Assembly: GCA_948468325.1 (NCBI GenBank)
Contig: CAOKHR010000009.1
Location: forward strand, 1-18,622
Source: an uncultured Lachnospiraceae bacterium
GTDB lineage: Bacteria; Bacillota; Clostridia; Lachnospirales; Lachnospiraceae
Direction: 5' to 3'
Length of the DNA: 18,622 nucleotides
Shown here: piece by piece, positions 1 through 7,321 of the stretch
Position numbering within the stretch: the first letter of the stretch is position 1
Layout of the letters: each line of letters starts with the position of its first letter
The notes under the pieces: generated by a model
Seen by the model: the letters and a program-made list of their open reading frames with translations, nothing else
Databases searched by the model: none
What the model was told of the DNA's origin: nothing
Made by a program: the position numbers and the translations under genes

Positions 1-1110
1 TGTGACTGGCTTGCTAAATATCACTGTACTGATGTCTGTATGGAGTCTTCTGGCAGGTACTGGATTCCTGTCTTTAACATTCTTGAGAAAAACAACCTTT
101 GGGTTACGCTTTCTCATCCGAAGTATACGAAACCTATGAAGGGAAATAAGACTGACCGTAAAGATGCTAAATGGATCTGCGATCTTTACATGTGTGGTAT
201 GGTCGAGCCATCCTTCATTCCACCTGCCGACATCCGCCATCTTAGAGATTTGATTCGTTACCGTTTCAAACTTACCTGTATGATTACTGGCGAAAAGAAT
301 CGTGCTCAAAACTGTCTAACCGTTTCAAACCTTAAACTTGATGATGTATTCAGTGATGTCTTTGGCAAGTCCTCCCGTTCCATCACAGAACAGATACTTG
401 CCCACCCTGGGGAAACTTTTGATGTCACACCTTTCGTACATGGACGTTGTAAGACTCCTATAGAAGAAATCCAAGCCGCTGTCGATGGTGCCATCTCGCC
501 TGAACAGGCTGTTAAACTTCGTCAATGTCTTGACCACATCGACGAATTAGAAAAGCACATAGATACAGTGGAACAGGAAATTCTTCGTCTTTCTGACCCG
601 TACGAACCAGCACTCAGCCTGATACGTACTGTTCCCGGATTTGACAAGAATCCTATGACCGCAATCCAAGTCCTTTCTGAAATTGGTGCTGATATGTCTG
701 TTTTCCCCACAGCAAAGCACCTCGTATCATGGGCTGGATGTTGTCCCCGCAACGATCAAAGCAACAAAAAGATCAAATCAACTCGAATTTCCCGTGCCGG
801 TTCTTATTTTAAACCAATACTGGTACAAGTTGCAAATGCTTTGATCAAATCGAAGAAACATCCTGAATTTACAAACCGCTACCGGCGTATAAAAGCACGT
901 CGTGGTCACAAGAAAGCTATCATTGCTATCTGTCGTATGATCCTGACTGCTATCTGGCACATACTCTCAGATTTGAAGCCATATACACCGGATGGATTTC
1001 TTGAATCACGTCCTGTGAACGAATCAAAAACCCTGACTACTTCACAGGCACTTAATCTTCTTAAGCAACGTGGTTACATTATCAAAGATGAGCCTGCAAC
1101 AGCTTCCTGA
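1..1110 (+). CDS. IS110-family transposase (5'-truncated by window edge)
   Basis: DEDD-type transposase/recombinase that moves the surrounding IS. The frame is open from base 1; the first in-window ATG (40) lies inside the conserved MESSGRYW motif (family mEsTGxYW), so the true start is to the left. Seen in order: the RuvC-like N-terminal part with MESSGRYW, then KTDRKDA carrying the paired acidic residues typical of the DEDD fold, LRDLIRYR and a KNR motif. A helical linker follows, then a C-terminal Transposase_20-like region with TVPGF, HLVSWAGCCP, a QS serine motif and RISRAGSYFKPILVQVANAL. The basic tail ends at codon 1108-1110. No stop or frameshift is visible in the portion present, so it may be active. 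The first catalytic acid lies outside the window. Confidence 0.95.
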   Translation, partial: CDWLAKYHCTDVCMESSGRYWIPVFNILEKNNLWVTLSHPKYTKPMKGNKTDRKDAKWICDLYMCGMVEPSFIPPADIRHLRDLIRYRFKLTCMITGEKNRAQNCLTVSNLKLDDVFSDVFGKSSRSITEQILAHPGETFDVTPFVHGRCKTPIEEIQAAVDGAISPEQAVKLRQCLDHIDELEKHIDTVEQEILRLSDPYEPALSLIRTVPGFDKNPMTAIQVLSEIGADMSVFPTAKHLVSWAGCCPRNDQSNKKIKSTRISRAGSYFKPILVQVANALIKSKKHPEFTNRYRRIKARRGHKKAIIAICRMILTAIWHILSDLKPYTPDGFLESRPVNESKTLTTSQALNLLKQRGYIIKDEPATAS

Positions 1111-1206
1111 TTAGGTGTTATGTCTATATTTACTTTTAAAGCCACCCGAAAAGATGGTTTGTTTGTTATGCTCTTTAATTCTTGATTATCCACCACTTAT
1201 TTGTTT
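1..1206 (+). mobile_element. IS110-family insertion sequence, right-hand part
   Basis: The 3' portion of an IS110-type element, defined by its transposase gene, which is already open at base 1. The right boundary cannot be read directly, because IS110 elements normally lack clear terminal inverted repeats and target duplications. It must lie between the transposase stop at 1110 and the foreign promoter and ribosome site that begin around 1207. Elements of this family are known to encode a structured bridge RNA that guides target choice; in the IS110 subgroup it lies upstream of the transposase, so here it would be left of the window. Boundary is approximate. Confidence 0.75.
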
Positions 1207-1282
1207 CAAACTTATCCTCCCCGAAAACAGTACGATTTCGTACATTGTGCATAAGTATAGTACGATTTCGTACTTTTGTCAA
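1207..1282 (-). promoter_or_regulatory. Strong promoter with two identical palindromic operators, orphaned by the IS
   Basis: Read on the minus strand: TTGACA (1282-1277), a 17-base spacer, then TATACT (1259-1254), close to a consensus housekeeping promoter. The palindrome GTACGATTTCGTAC (arms GTACGA and TCGTAC around TT) occurs twice, at 1260-1273 inside the spacer and at 1230-1243 just after the expected start site. The copies are exactly 30 bases, about three helical turns, apart. A GGGGAGG ribosome site follows at 1222-1216, then a TTG codon at 1209. The frame from that TTG ends after seven codons, where IS110 sequence must begin nearby. This is the layout of an autoregulated HTH-repressor gene whose body has been separated by the insertion (inference). 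The bound protein is unknown. Confidence 0.75.
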
Positions 1283-1387
1283 GAGTTTTTTTATTTCTAT
1301 CTGCCGGCAAAAATTTGCTTACAACTCCTCCTCTGCCCAGACATGCCCACGATTCCCACACGTTAAAACTCACCCATGGCGCACAAA

Positions 1388-1427
1388 GAAAAAGCAGAAA
1401 ACCCATTTCCTGATTTTCTGCTTTTTC
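1388..1427 (-). terminator. Rho-independent-type terminator after the fructokinase gene
   Basis: A perfect 14-bp inverted repeat (left arm 1388-1401, right arm 1414-1427, 12-base loop). Its ends are T-rich on both strands because the arm itself carries A5/T5. It lies about 60 bases past the fructokinase stop and can serve that minus-strand operon. The rest of 1111-1488 apart from the orphan promoter shows no gene. Confidence 0.8.
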
Positions 1428-1488
1428 TCCGGCCTGCAGCCTGCTGTCCGGCCCATTTATATTTAACCGTGCCGTATGAAAATTTCTA

Positions 1489-2451
1489 TTAAACCCGTAA
1501 CAATTCAGCAACTTCTTTTTTCGTAGGAACAGCTGGTATTCCGCCTCTTTTTTGTACACACAGGCTGGCTGCGGCATTTCCAAACTTTGCACATGCCCTC
1601 CAGTTATCCCATGCCATTGCCTCCATATCCGTCTGATACTTTAAATATTCTGACAAAAAGCCGCCCCAGAAAGAATCCCCTGCTCCTGTAGTATCTACTA
1701 CCTCCGCCAAAAATCCTGAAATTTGTTCATGACTTTCATGATTCGCCAGATAAACGCCCTGGCTGCCTAATGTAATGGCAACAAGCTTAGGCCCTTTTCT
1801 TAATAATTCACCGGCCGCCTGCTGCAAATCTGTTTTCCCAGTAAGCAAAGCACTTTCCCCGTCTGAAATTTTCAATATATCCACATAGGGAAGGACACTT
1901 TGTATCGTCTGTACTGCCTCGCTTTCTTTTTTCCATAAAGACGCCCTGTAATTCGGGTCAAAGGATATACATGCACCTGCAGACTTTGCCGTTTGAACGG
2001 CTTCGATTGTGGCAGTCCTTGCCGGTTCATCCGTCAAAGACAGGGAACCAAAATGAAATATTCTGCAGTCCTGTATTACCTGGCGGTTTAATTCCGAAAG
2101 CGACAGACATGTATCAGCGCCCGGTTTTCTTGCAAAAGAAAAGTGCCGCTCTCCATTTTCATTGATTGCAACAAATGCCAGCGTTGTAAAAACGGAATCA
2201 TCCTCCACAATATAATCAGTGCAAATTCCTTCCCGTTCCAATGTCTTTTTTAAAAAACCGCCATGCATATCCAGACCAATCTTGCCGACCATAGCTGTCT
2301 TATACCCCATATGGCTGACTGCTGTCAGCAGATTTGCAGGAGCTCCGCCCGGATTCTGCTCAAACAGTTTCATTCCATTCTTACTGATTCCCGATTCCGT
2401 AAAATCAATCAGAAGTTCGCCCAATGCTATTACATCATACTTTTTTTCCAT
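1489..2451 (-). CDS. scrK: Fructokinase, PfkB/ribokinase family
   Basis: Cytosolic ATP-dependent sugar kinase, most likely fructose to fructose 6-phosphate. The 320 residues match the usual length. The N-terminal GELLIDF strand is followed by the substrate-side glycine motif NPGGAPAN (33-40), DPNYRASLW (165-173), the ATP-side TLGSQG (227-232) and the PfkB signature DTTGAGDSF (253-261), with Asp259 as catalytic base. ATG 2451 has GGAGG nine bases upstream. The start overlaps the end of the transporter gene by 17 bases, so the two are translationally linked in one operon. Last gene of the dehydrogenase-transporter-kinase set, which fits phosphorylation of the ketose made by the dehydrogenase. 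Fructose specificity is inferred from family resemblance and context; another ketohexose is possible. Confidence 0.85.
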   Translation of the reverse strand: MEKKYDVIALGELLIDFTESGISKNGMKLFEQNPGGAPANLLTAVSHMGYKTAMVGKIGLDMHGGFLKKTLEREGICTDYIVEDDSVFTTLAFVAINENGERHFSFARKPGADTCLSLSELNRQVIQDCRIFHFGSLSLTDEPARTATIEAVQTAKSAGACISFDPNYRASLWKKESEAVQTIQSVLPYVDILKISDGESALLTGKTDLQQAAGELLRKGPKLVAITLGSQGVYLANHESHEQISGFLAEVVDTTGAGDSFWGGFLSEYLKYQTDMEAMAWDNWRACAKFGNAAASLCVQKRGGIPAVPTKKEVAELLRV

Positions 2452-3799
2452 GTTTTAGTTCCTCCACTATTTCATTATAACGTTTCTTATTCAGACGATA
2501 GAAAAACAGTACCGCTGCCGTTACAAGCCAAAGTACTCCCGGAATTGTGGTAAAGGCGTGTTTCATAACAGCAAGCACAGCGTCATTTTGCTGCTGATTC
2601 GCAACGTATCCGAATTTTCCAAGCATTCCGGCCAGTAAGGCAGTTCCCACAGCCATCCCGACTTTATTTCCCAGAGAAATAAACGCATACTGAAAGCCGT
2701 CATTCCGCAGCCCCGTTTTCCACTGTCCGTATTCTGCACAGTCCGGAATAATCGCATAAATTGCTGTATTAAAACCAGAGAAGAAAAATTGTGTCAGCCC
2801 TGAAAAGATATAAAAAGCGGCAGGATTTTCCCTTACGCTGAACAAATACAAAACAAGCATGGAACATCCGGTCAGCAGGGCAAAGACAGATGCCGCCCGC
2901 CCTTTATTATTCAGTTTCTTAAATACCGGCTGAAAACAGGCAGCGCCTATTATGGATGGGATAATAATGCACATGGAATAAGTCGTATAATAAAATGCGT
3001 CGCCCTCAACATAAGTAAAATAATAAAGGACGTCTGCATTTCTCCCATACAGCGTAAATCCAAAGAGGACCTGGCCTGCAAGCGCCAGCATATACGGCCG
3101 GTTCTGCATCACGGCTTTCAGCTGCACTTTCAGGGAAATTTTTTCTTTTTCCGGCATCTGTACAACCTCTTTTGTTTTTGCAAAACAGAAAAAATGACAT
3201 GCCGCGAAAATACAGCCGTAGATAACCGCTACGGTAAGATAACCTGTCTTTGCGCTGTTTTTCCCAAAAACCGTGATTAAGGGAACGGTAATAATGTTGA
3301 TAATTCCAATGGCAATCATAGCGGCCACTGAACGGGAGGTATTAATTTTGGCCCTCTCGTCAATACTCTGCGTCATTGCGCCGCACAGCGTTCCATATGG
3401 AATATTCACACATGTATAACCTAATACCAGCAGACAATATGTAATAATCATATAAACAATCTTCCCTGTATCTGACCAGTCCGGATGTGCCCAGAAACTC
3501 AATACCAGTATAATTGCCGTAACAGGCGCGGCAAACAGCAGCCACGGACGGTACCGTCCCCATCTCGTCTTTGTCTTATCTGTGAGCCCGCCAATAATCG
3601 GGTCATTGACTGCATCCCAGAATCGGGAAAAAAGCATTAACCCTGAAACTGCCGCCATACTAATCCCAAATACATCCGTATAAAATATCATCAGAAAATT
3701 GCTTACAAACATCCAGCTGAAATTGCATCCCACATCCCCAAAGCCATATGCCGCCTTACTTATGAAAGGTACTTTGTCATTGCTGTTTTTGCTCTCCAT
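2435..3799 (-). CDS. GPH-family sugar or polyol:cation symporter (MelB-like MFS)
   Basis: Inner-membrane cation symporter of the glycoside-pentoside-hexuronide family, 454 residues with about 12 hydrophobic segments. The family signature lies near residues 59-86: R59, then WDAVNDP with Asp62 and Asp66 at the places of the MelB cation-site aspartates, then the loop GGLTDKTKTRWGRYRPW. ATG 3799 was chosen over an upstream in-frame start at 3844 because a GGGAGGAGG ribosome site stands six bases before it and the longer form would overlap the dehydrogenase gene. It sits between the dehydrogenase (31-base gap) and fructokinase (17-base overlap). The substrate is therefore probably a polyol such as sorbitol or mannitol (inference); melibiose-like or xyloside substrates cannot be excluded. 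Confidence 0.85.
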   Translation of the reverse strand: MESKNSNDKVPFISKAAYGFGDVGCNFSWMFVSNFLMIFYTDVFGISMAAVSGLMLFSRFWDAVNDPIIGGLTDKTKTRWGRYRPWLLFAAPVTAIILVLSFWAHPDWSDTGKIVYMIITYCLLVLGYTCVNIPYGTLCGAMTQSIDERAKINTSRSVAAMIAIGIINIITVPLITVFGKNSAKTGYLTVAVIYGCIFAACHFFCFAKTKEVVQMPEKEKISLKVQLKAVMQNRPYMLALAGQVLFGFTLYGRNADVLYYFTYVEGDAFYYTTYSMCIIIPSIIGAACFQPVFKKLNNKGRAASVFALLTGCSMLVLYLFSVRENPAAFYIFSGLTQFFFSGFNTAIYAIIPDCAEYGQWKTGLRNDGFQYAFISLGNKVGMAVGTALLAGMLGKFGYVANQQQNDAVLAVMKHAFTTIPGVLWLVTAAVLFFYRLNKKRYNEIVEELKHGKKV

Positions 3800-3830
3800 A
3801 CAAATCCTCCTCCCTGCCATAAACTGACCT

Positions 3831-4856
3831 TTATTCCTGCACATTAATGATTACTTTCATTGTCGTTTCACGGTTATGATCAATATACTCATATGCCTTT
3901 AAATAATCCCGAAATGCAAACGTTCTGGAAATCAGAGGCCGTAACCGGACACGCCCCTCGTTTACCAGACGAATACCGTCCAGATAATCCTCATGTCTGT
4001 ACATCATGGTACTCTTAATGTCCAGCTCATGGTCATTGGCAACTGCAAGATCCACTTCCGCCATTCCTGCAAATACGGCAACCAGAACAATCATACTTCC
4101 CTTTCTTGCATGTTTAATTGCCTGCCCCATCGTAATATTATTTCCCGCACAATCATAAATTACATCTGCTTTATCCGGCCCAAACGCCTCCAGCATTGCT
4201 TCTCCAAAATCCTTTTTCATGGTATTCACACAAACATCAATCCCGCATTCTTTTGCTTTTTCCAGACGCAAATCACTGACATCCGTAACCATCACCTTTG
4301 CAGCTCCCATTCCCTTTGCAGCCTGCGCCACTAAATTTCCAATCGGCCCTGCTCCGATTACAACGATATTCATTCCCGTAACATCGCCAACCTGCTTTAC
4401 TCCATGAACAGCTACTGCAAGGGGTTCAATCATTGCACCTTCCTCAAAAGACATATCTTCCGGAATCGGAGTTACTTTTGATGCATCTACGGCAAAAAAT
4501 TCAGAAGCCGTACCTGTGGTCTGAAATCCCATTACTTTCAGTTCTTCACAGAGATTATACTTCCCATGGCGGCACGGATAGCATTTCCCGCAATATACCT
4601 GCGGTTCAATCGTAACCTTCTGTCCAATGCGAAATCCTTCCACACCAGCTCCGATTTCCGTAATCTCCCCTGAAACTTCGTGCCCCTGTGTTACGGGATA
4701 GGAAGTAAAAGGATGTTTCCCATGGTATACATGAATATCCGAACCGCATATACCGATATTTCTGATTTTTACCATCACCTGATTTTCCTGCAGCTGCGGA
4801 AGCGGTACTTCCTTAAAAATAATCTCTCCCGGTTTTGTCATAATTTGTTGTATCAT
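3831..4856 (-). CDS. Zinc-dependent polyol (sorbitol-type) dehydrogenase, MDR family
   Basis: Oxidises a polyol to a ketose with NAD(P)+ in the cytosol. The 341 residues match the medium-chain alcohol/sorbitol dehydrogenase family. Catalytic-zinc ligands are visible as Cys37 (GICGSD), His59-Glu60 (GHE) and Glu144 (IEP). Structural-zinc cysteines are 89, 92, 95 and 103. The Rossmann loop is GAGPIG (168-173), followed by an aspartate (VTDVSD), which favours NAD+. The start is ATG 4856, seven bases after GAGGAG; the ATG at 4862 is too close to it and the open frame up to 4955 has no ribosome site. First gene of the operon, behind a promoter overlapped by a ROK operator. Likely substrate sorbitol, since a fructokinase follows; L-iditol, xylitol or threonine-type activity remain alternatives. 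Confidence 0.88.
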   Translation of the reverse strand: MIQQIMTKPGEIIFKEVPLPQLQENQVMVKIRNIGICGSDIHVYHGKHPFTSYPVTQGHEVSGEITEIGAGVEGFRIGQKVTIEPQVYCGKCYPCRHGKYNLCEELKVMGFQTTGTASEFFAVDASKVTPIPEDMSFEEGAMIEPLAVAVHGVKQVGDVTGMNIVVIGAGPIGNLVAQAAKGMGAAKVMVTDVSDLRLEKAKECGIDVCVNTMKKDFGEAMLEAFGPDKADVIYDCAGNNITMGQAIKHARKGSMIVLVAVFAGMAEVDLAVANDHELDIKSTMMYRHEDYLDGIRLVNEGRVRLRPLISRTFAFRDYLKAYEYIDHNRETTMKVIINVQE

Positions 4857-4882
4857 AATCATTCTCCTCACTTTCTGATTTT

Positions 4883-4942
4883 CTTTTATTAAACGTTTTA
4901 TTAAAGTAATTATATTATTGCACCGGATGCTGTAAAAGTCAA
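4883..4942 (-). promoter_or_regulatory. Promoter and ROK operator of the polyol operon
   Basis: Minus strand: TTGACT (4942-4937), a 17-base spacer, then AATAAT (4919-4914); a TATAAT also lies at 4914-4909. Directly downstream is a 24-bp imperfect palindrome at 4906-4883, with arms CTTTAATAAA and TTAATAAAAG around ACGT (8 of 10 arm pairs match). It also reads as a direct repeat of TTTAATAAAA separated by CG. The same site, 20 of 24 bases identical, stands in front of the ROK gene at 6194-6217. Placement over the start of transcription means bound repressor would block initiation. Confidence 0.75.
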
Positions 4943-5004
4943 TCATATTTTTCATTTTTTACAATATTCCTAAATTTTCATTGCTCTTTTTATAAGATTT
5001 GCAC

Positions 5005-5048
5005 AAAAAAAAGCAGCCATTCAGTCTGCTCTTCAACTTAACGGCTGT
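5005..5048 (-). terminator. Terminator of the ROK gene
   Basis: On the minus strand an imperfect stem pairs CAGCC (5047-5043 side) with GGCTG (5018-5014 side). The inner TT/AA extends it past one mismatch, and a run of eight T follows (5012-5005). It lies 30 bases after the ROK stop and before the dehydrogenase promoter, so it separates the regulator transcript from the operon. Confidence 0.6.
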
Positions 5049-5076
5049 TTCTTTATTCCTATTTCAATTTTGCTTC

Positions 5077-6174
5077 TTATATTGTCTCCATCACTTTCCA
5101 GAAAAACTGCTTTGCCACTCCTACTGCAGATGCCTCTTTCCGATAGGAACAATTTTTCAGGTAACTTAAATCATCGTCAAATAAATTATATTTAAAAATT
5201 TTCCTGCCCAGCTCAACCATATAATCCTGCAAATATCCCCCGACTTCACCCCCTAAAATAATGTCCGTATCGTAAGACATCCGCAAATTAGAAATCAGTA
5301 TCGCCAGATTTGCCAAATACTCCTCCCAGACTTCTTTTGTCTTTACATCTGTTTGTATGCTTTCCATAAATTCTTCTAATCTATTCTTCCCGCCCTGTGT
5401 CAGCACACTTGCCGCACAATAAGCATCTGCGCATCCGTATTTGCCGCAATAACATTTTTTGCCGTCCGGAACCAAAATCATATGTCCGAATTCACCAGCC
5501 CTGCGGTTCTGTCCGGTAAATAGTGCACCATCTATACAAACTGCCCCGCCAAGGGTATTGTTCAGGGATAAATAAACGGAATTTTTTAATTTCTGCGGAT
5601 TTTCTGCCAGCATTGCCGCGTTCGCATCATTTTCGTAATATACAGGCATCGCCAGTATCTGTCCAATCATTTTTAAACTATAGTTTTCCAGATGCAGTGC
5701 GTGGGATTTTACAAGGAGCTTTTCTGCCTGATTTATAATCCCCGGCAGCGAAATCCCAACCCCCAGAATTTTATCGGCATCAATCCGCGGCTCATAAATT
5801 TTTTTCAGTTCTTCTGCCAGTTTCTCATAATAAGATAAATCTGCATCAAATTTCATCCGCACACGTTTCTGTTCCAGAATTTCTCCGCATAAATTTAATA
5901 ACACGATCCCGAGATGATTGGCTGTAATATCTATGCCCAGAGCATATCTGTAATCACTTTTCAGGCCGATTAAAACTGCTTTTCGTCCTCCGGTAGATTC
6001 CAGTTCTCCTTTCTCCGTAACCAGTCCTGTTTCTATCAGTTCATTTACATTCGTCAGCACGGTAGGCATGCTTAAATTTAACTGCTTTGCCAATTCTACT
6101 TTTGAAGTGTCACCATGGTTTAACATATAATTAAGTATATTGTATTTTGTTGCTTTTTTCCCTGAATATGGCAT
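5077..6174 (-). CDS. ROK-family transcriptional repressor (XylR/NagC type)
   Basis: 365-residue DNA-binding sugar-responsive regulator. The N-terminal 70 residues form a winged helix-turn-helix (YNILNYML, then SKVELAKQLNLSMPTVLTNV and a TGGRK wing). The ROK fold follows, with LGVGISLPGI (137-146), ENDANAAML (181-189) and the ROK zinc motif with His231 and Cys241, Cys243, Cys248. The glycine loop reads NNTLGGAV, so it probably senses rather than phosphorylates sugar. ATG 6174 follows GAGGG by five bases. Its own promoter (TTTACT, 17 bases, TATAAT 6224-6219) carries the operator shared with the polyol operon. The obvious reading is repression of both until a pathway sugar binds (inference). Confidence in the family is high; the ligand is unknown. 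Confidence 0.9.
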   Translation of the reverse strand: MPYSGKKATKYNILNYMLNHGDTSKVELAKQLNLSMPTVLTNVNELIETGLVTEKGELESTGGRKAVLIGLKSDYRYALGIDITANHLGIVLLNLCGEILEQKRVRMKFDADLSYYEKLAEELKKIYEPRIDADKILGVGISLPGIINQAEKLLVKSHALHLENYSLKMIGQILAMPVYYENDANAAMLAENPQKLKNSVYLSLNNTLGGAVCIDGALFTGQNRRAGEFGHMILVPDGKKCYCGKYGCADAYCAASVLTQGGKNRLEEFMESIQTDVKTKEVWEEYLANLAILISNLRMSYDTDIILGGEVGGYLQDYMVELGRKIFKYNLFDDDLSYLKNCSYRKEASAVGVAKQFFWKVMETI

Positions 6175-6193
6175 ATATCCCTCAATTTCCTCG

Positions 6194-6247
6194 CTTTCAT
6201 AAATCGTTTTATAAAAGAATTATACTCTATAAAGGGACATAAGTAAA
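6194..6247 (-). promoter_or_regulatory. ROK gene promoter with autoregulatory operator
   Basis: Minus strand: TTTACT (6247-6242), a 17-base gap, then TATAAT (6224-6219). A 24-bp palindrome follows at 6217-6194 with arms CTTTTATAAA and TTTATGAAAG around ACGA (9 of 10 arm pairs match). It is the better of the two operator copies and has the same distance to TATAAT as the copy in front of the dehydrogenase gene. The remaining 6248-6381 is AT-rich and shows no gene. Confidence 0.75.
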
Positions 6248-6381
6248 GATGATTATTTATTTTCGGATTTTATTAGACAGAATTCATCCCAGAAATTGGT
6301 AGGATTTCCATAAATTTTATTACTTTCCTTGTTGCTGCACTCATATAAACGCTTCCCCGCTATTTATAAATATCGCCCCTA

Positions 6382-6903
6382 TCAATATTCAAGATCTACT
6401 TCTGCAAATAATTCGTCAAAAGTAATTTCCAGATTTGGAAAATGGACAATTTTCAATTCTCTTTTATTATCTTCCGTAATCATTTTCCACAAATAATATT
6501 GTGGTCTGCCGTTTTCATCATAATCAAGCGTATATATTTCAACCTGCTTTTTTTGCCAGTCTACAATCCAATATTCATCAATTTCCTGCTGCCTGTACAA
6601 CTCTTTTTTCTCTTGCCGGTCATAACTTTCCGTTGCCGGACTTAACACTTCCATTACAAAACGTGGAATATCAAGAAATGTATTACCTTTTCTTACTTTT
6701 GTCCGGCAGTTAATTGAAGCATCCGGAATCACCTTTTTTTCTTCTCCGTCTTTTATTTCCCATCTGTATTGTACATTGTCAGAAAATACGAAACAAGTAC
6801 TATTTAATAATTGCTTCCTTACTGCAGAAACAAAATTTACAATAACTGTCGAATGTTCCGGCCTTGCTCCCGTCATATCCGTTATGTGTAAGTTTAAACC
6901 CAT
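6382..6903 (-). CDS. Uma2-family (DUF820) PD-(D/E)XK nuclease-fold protein
   Basis: 173-residue protein of the Uma2/DUF820 family, which has a restriction-endonuclease-like fold and no settled function. Visible motif residues are the PD of VIPDASI (Asp61), the EVLSPAT strand (Glu85), and YWIVDWQKKQVEIY (Asp115 followed by lysines), a family hallmark. The length is normal and no frame damage is seen. ATG 6903 is preceded by AAGGA at nine bases and by its own promoter, TTGAAA (6956-6951), 16 bases, TATAAT (6934-6929). It stands alone, divergent from the T-box promoter. Such genes are common in cyanobacteria and scattered in Firmicutes, often next to mobile DNA; nothing here tells what it cuts, if anything. 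Confidence 0.85.
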   Translation of the reverse strand: MGLNLHITDMTGARPEHSTVIVNFVSAVRKQLLNSTCFVFSDNVQYRWEIKDGEEKKVIPDASINCRTKVRKGNTFLDIPRFVMEVLSPATESYDRQEKKELYRQQEIDEYWIVDWQKKQVEIYTLDYDENGRPQYYLWKMITEDNKRELKIVHFPNLEITFDELFAEVDLEY

Positions 6904-6928
6904 TTAAACACATCCTTTCTGTTTTTTT

Positions 6929-6956
6929 ATTATAACAAATCCCATAACTTTTTCAA
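6929..6956 (-). promoter_or_regulatory. Promoter of the Uma2 gene
   Basis: TTGAAA (6956-6951), a 16-base spacer, then an exact TATAAT (6934-6929), ending 26 bases before the ATG. Back-to-back with the T-box promoter. Confidence 0.6.
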
Positions 6957-6984
6957 ATTCTGTTTCGTTCAGTAGTATCGGCAC

Positions 6985-7012
6985 TTGACAGTCATTTTCT
7001 TTGTGATATAAT
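6985..7012 (+). promoter_or_regulatory. Promoter of the T-box leader
   Basis: Consensus TTGACA (6985-6990), a 16-base spacer, and TATAAT (7007-7012). Transcription would begin near 7019, just before the T-box leader. Both boxes are perfect, so the leader is probably still transcribed. Confidence 0.8.
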
Positions 7013-7019
7013 TTACAAA

Positions 7020-7290
7020 ACTGAACACAAAAGCTATGATAAGAAATAGTAAACATCCCGGATTTTCAGAGAGAAGGCGGCCGGTGCGAGCCTTTATTGA
7101 AAAGATGCCCAACCGGTCTTTGAGCTGTGAGCCGAACTAACAGTAAGCCTCACCGGGTTCTCCCGTTACAGAGATATGGCATCGAAGTTTTCCCTGTGTC
7201 AGAGAGTGCGGATTCTATCCGAATTTAGGTGGTACCACAAACTGGTTTTAGTGCGCCCTAAGCTGATATAATGTCAGCTTAGGTTTTTTT
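7020..7290 (+). ncRNA. T-box riboswitch, proline type, in front of a dead proS
   Basis: Tertiary-structure leader that reads uncharged tRNA and decides between termination and read-through. Seen: the Stem I base AGCT (7032-7035) pairing with AGCT (7123-7126); a K-turn-like ATGATAAG followed by AGTA; a GGTGCGAG distal-loop motif; and the T-box core AGGTGGTACCAC (7227-7238). The terminator pairs 7257-7266 with 7274-7283 and is followed by seven T. CCTAA at 7257-7261 can instead pair with TTAGG at 7225-7229, giving the antiterminator. By position relative to the TTGAGC element (as in glyQS), the specifier is CCG (7113-7115), a proline codon, which agrees with the proS remnant downstream. The frame could be shifted by one base (ACC, threonine), but the gene context favours proline. 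Confidence 0.9.
7257..7290 (+). terminator. T-box regulatory terminator
   Basis: A perfect 10-bp stem (CCTAAGCTGA with TCAGCTTAGG), a 7-base loop and a T7 tract at 7284-7290. Its left arm is shared with the antiterminator. Confidence 0.9.
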
Positions 7291-7321
7291 GTGTTCAAAA
7301 CAAAAAACGGATGTATATTTT

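Noticed and set aside
1230..1273. Two identical 14-bp repeats as a mini CRISPR or satellite
   Set aside because: Only two copies, each a palindrome placed exactly on promoter elements; operator sites explain them better.
1212..1592. Minus-strand frame of 126 codons between the IS and fructokinase
   Set aside because: It runs through the orphan promoter and terminator and overlaps the fructokinase 3' end in another frame; no ribosome site and no recognisable protein.
4883..4906. CcpA catabolite (cre) site at AAACGTTT
   Set aside because: The core resembles cre only loosely; the same 24-bp site in front of the ROK gene makes a ROK operator the better reading.
4857..4955. Longer N-terminus for the dehydrogenase (33 more residues)
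   Set aside because: It would translate through the promoter and operator and lacks a ribosome site; ATG 4856 has GAGGAG at the right distance and matches family length.
4993..5050. Terminator hairpin as a small RNA gene
   Set aside because: The hairpin with T8 directly after the ROK stop is sufficiently explained as its terminator; no separate promoter is seen.
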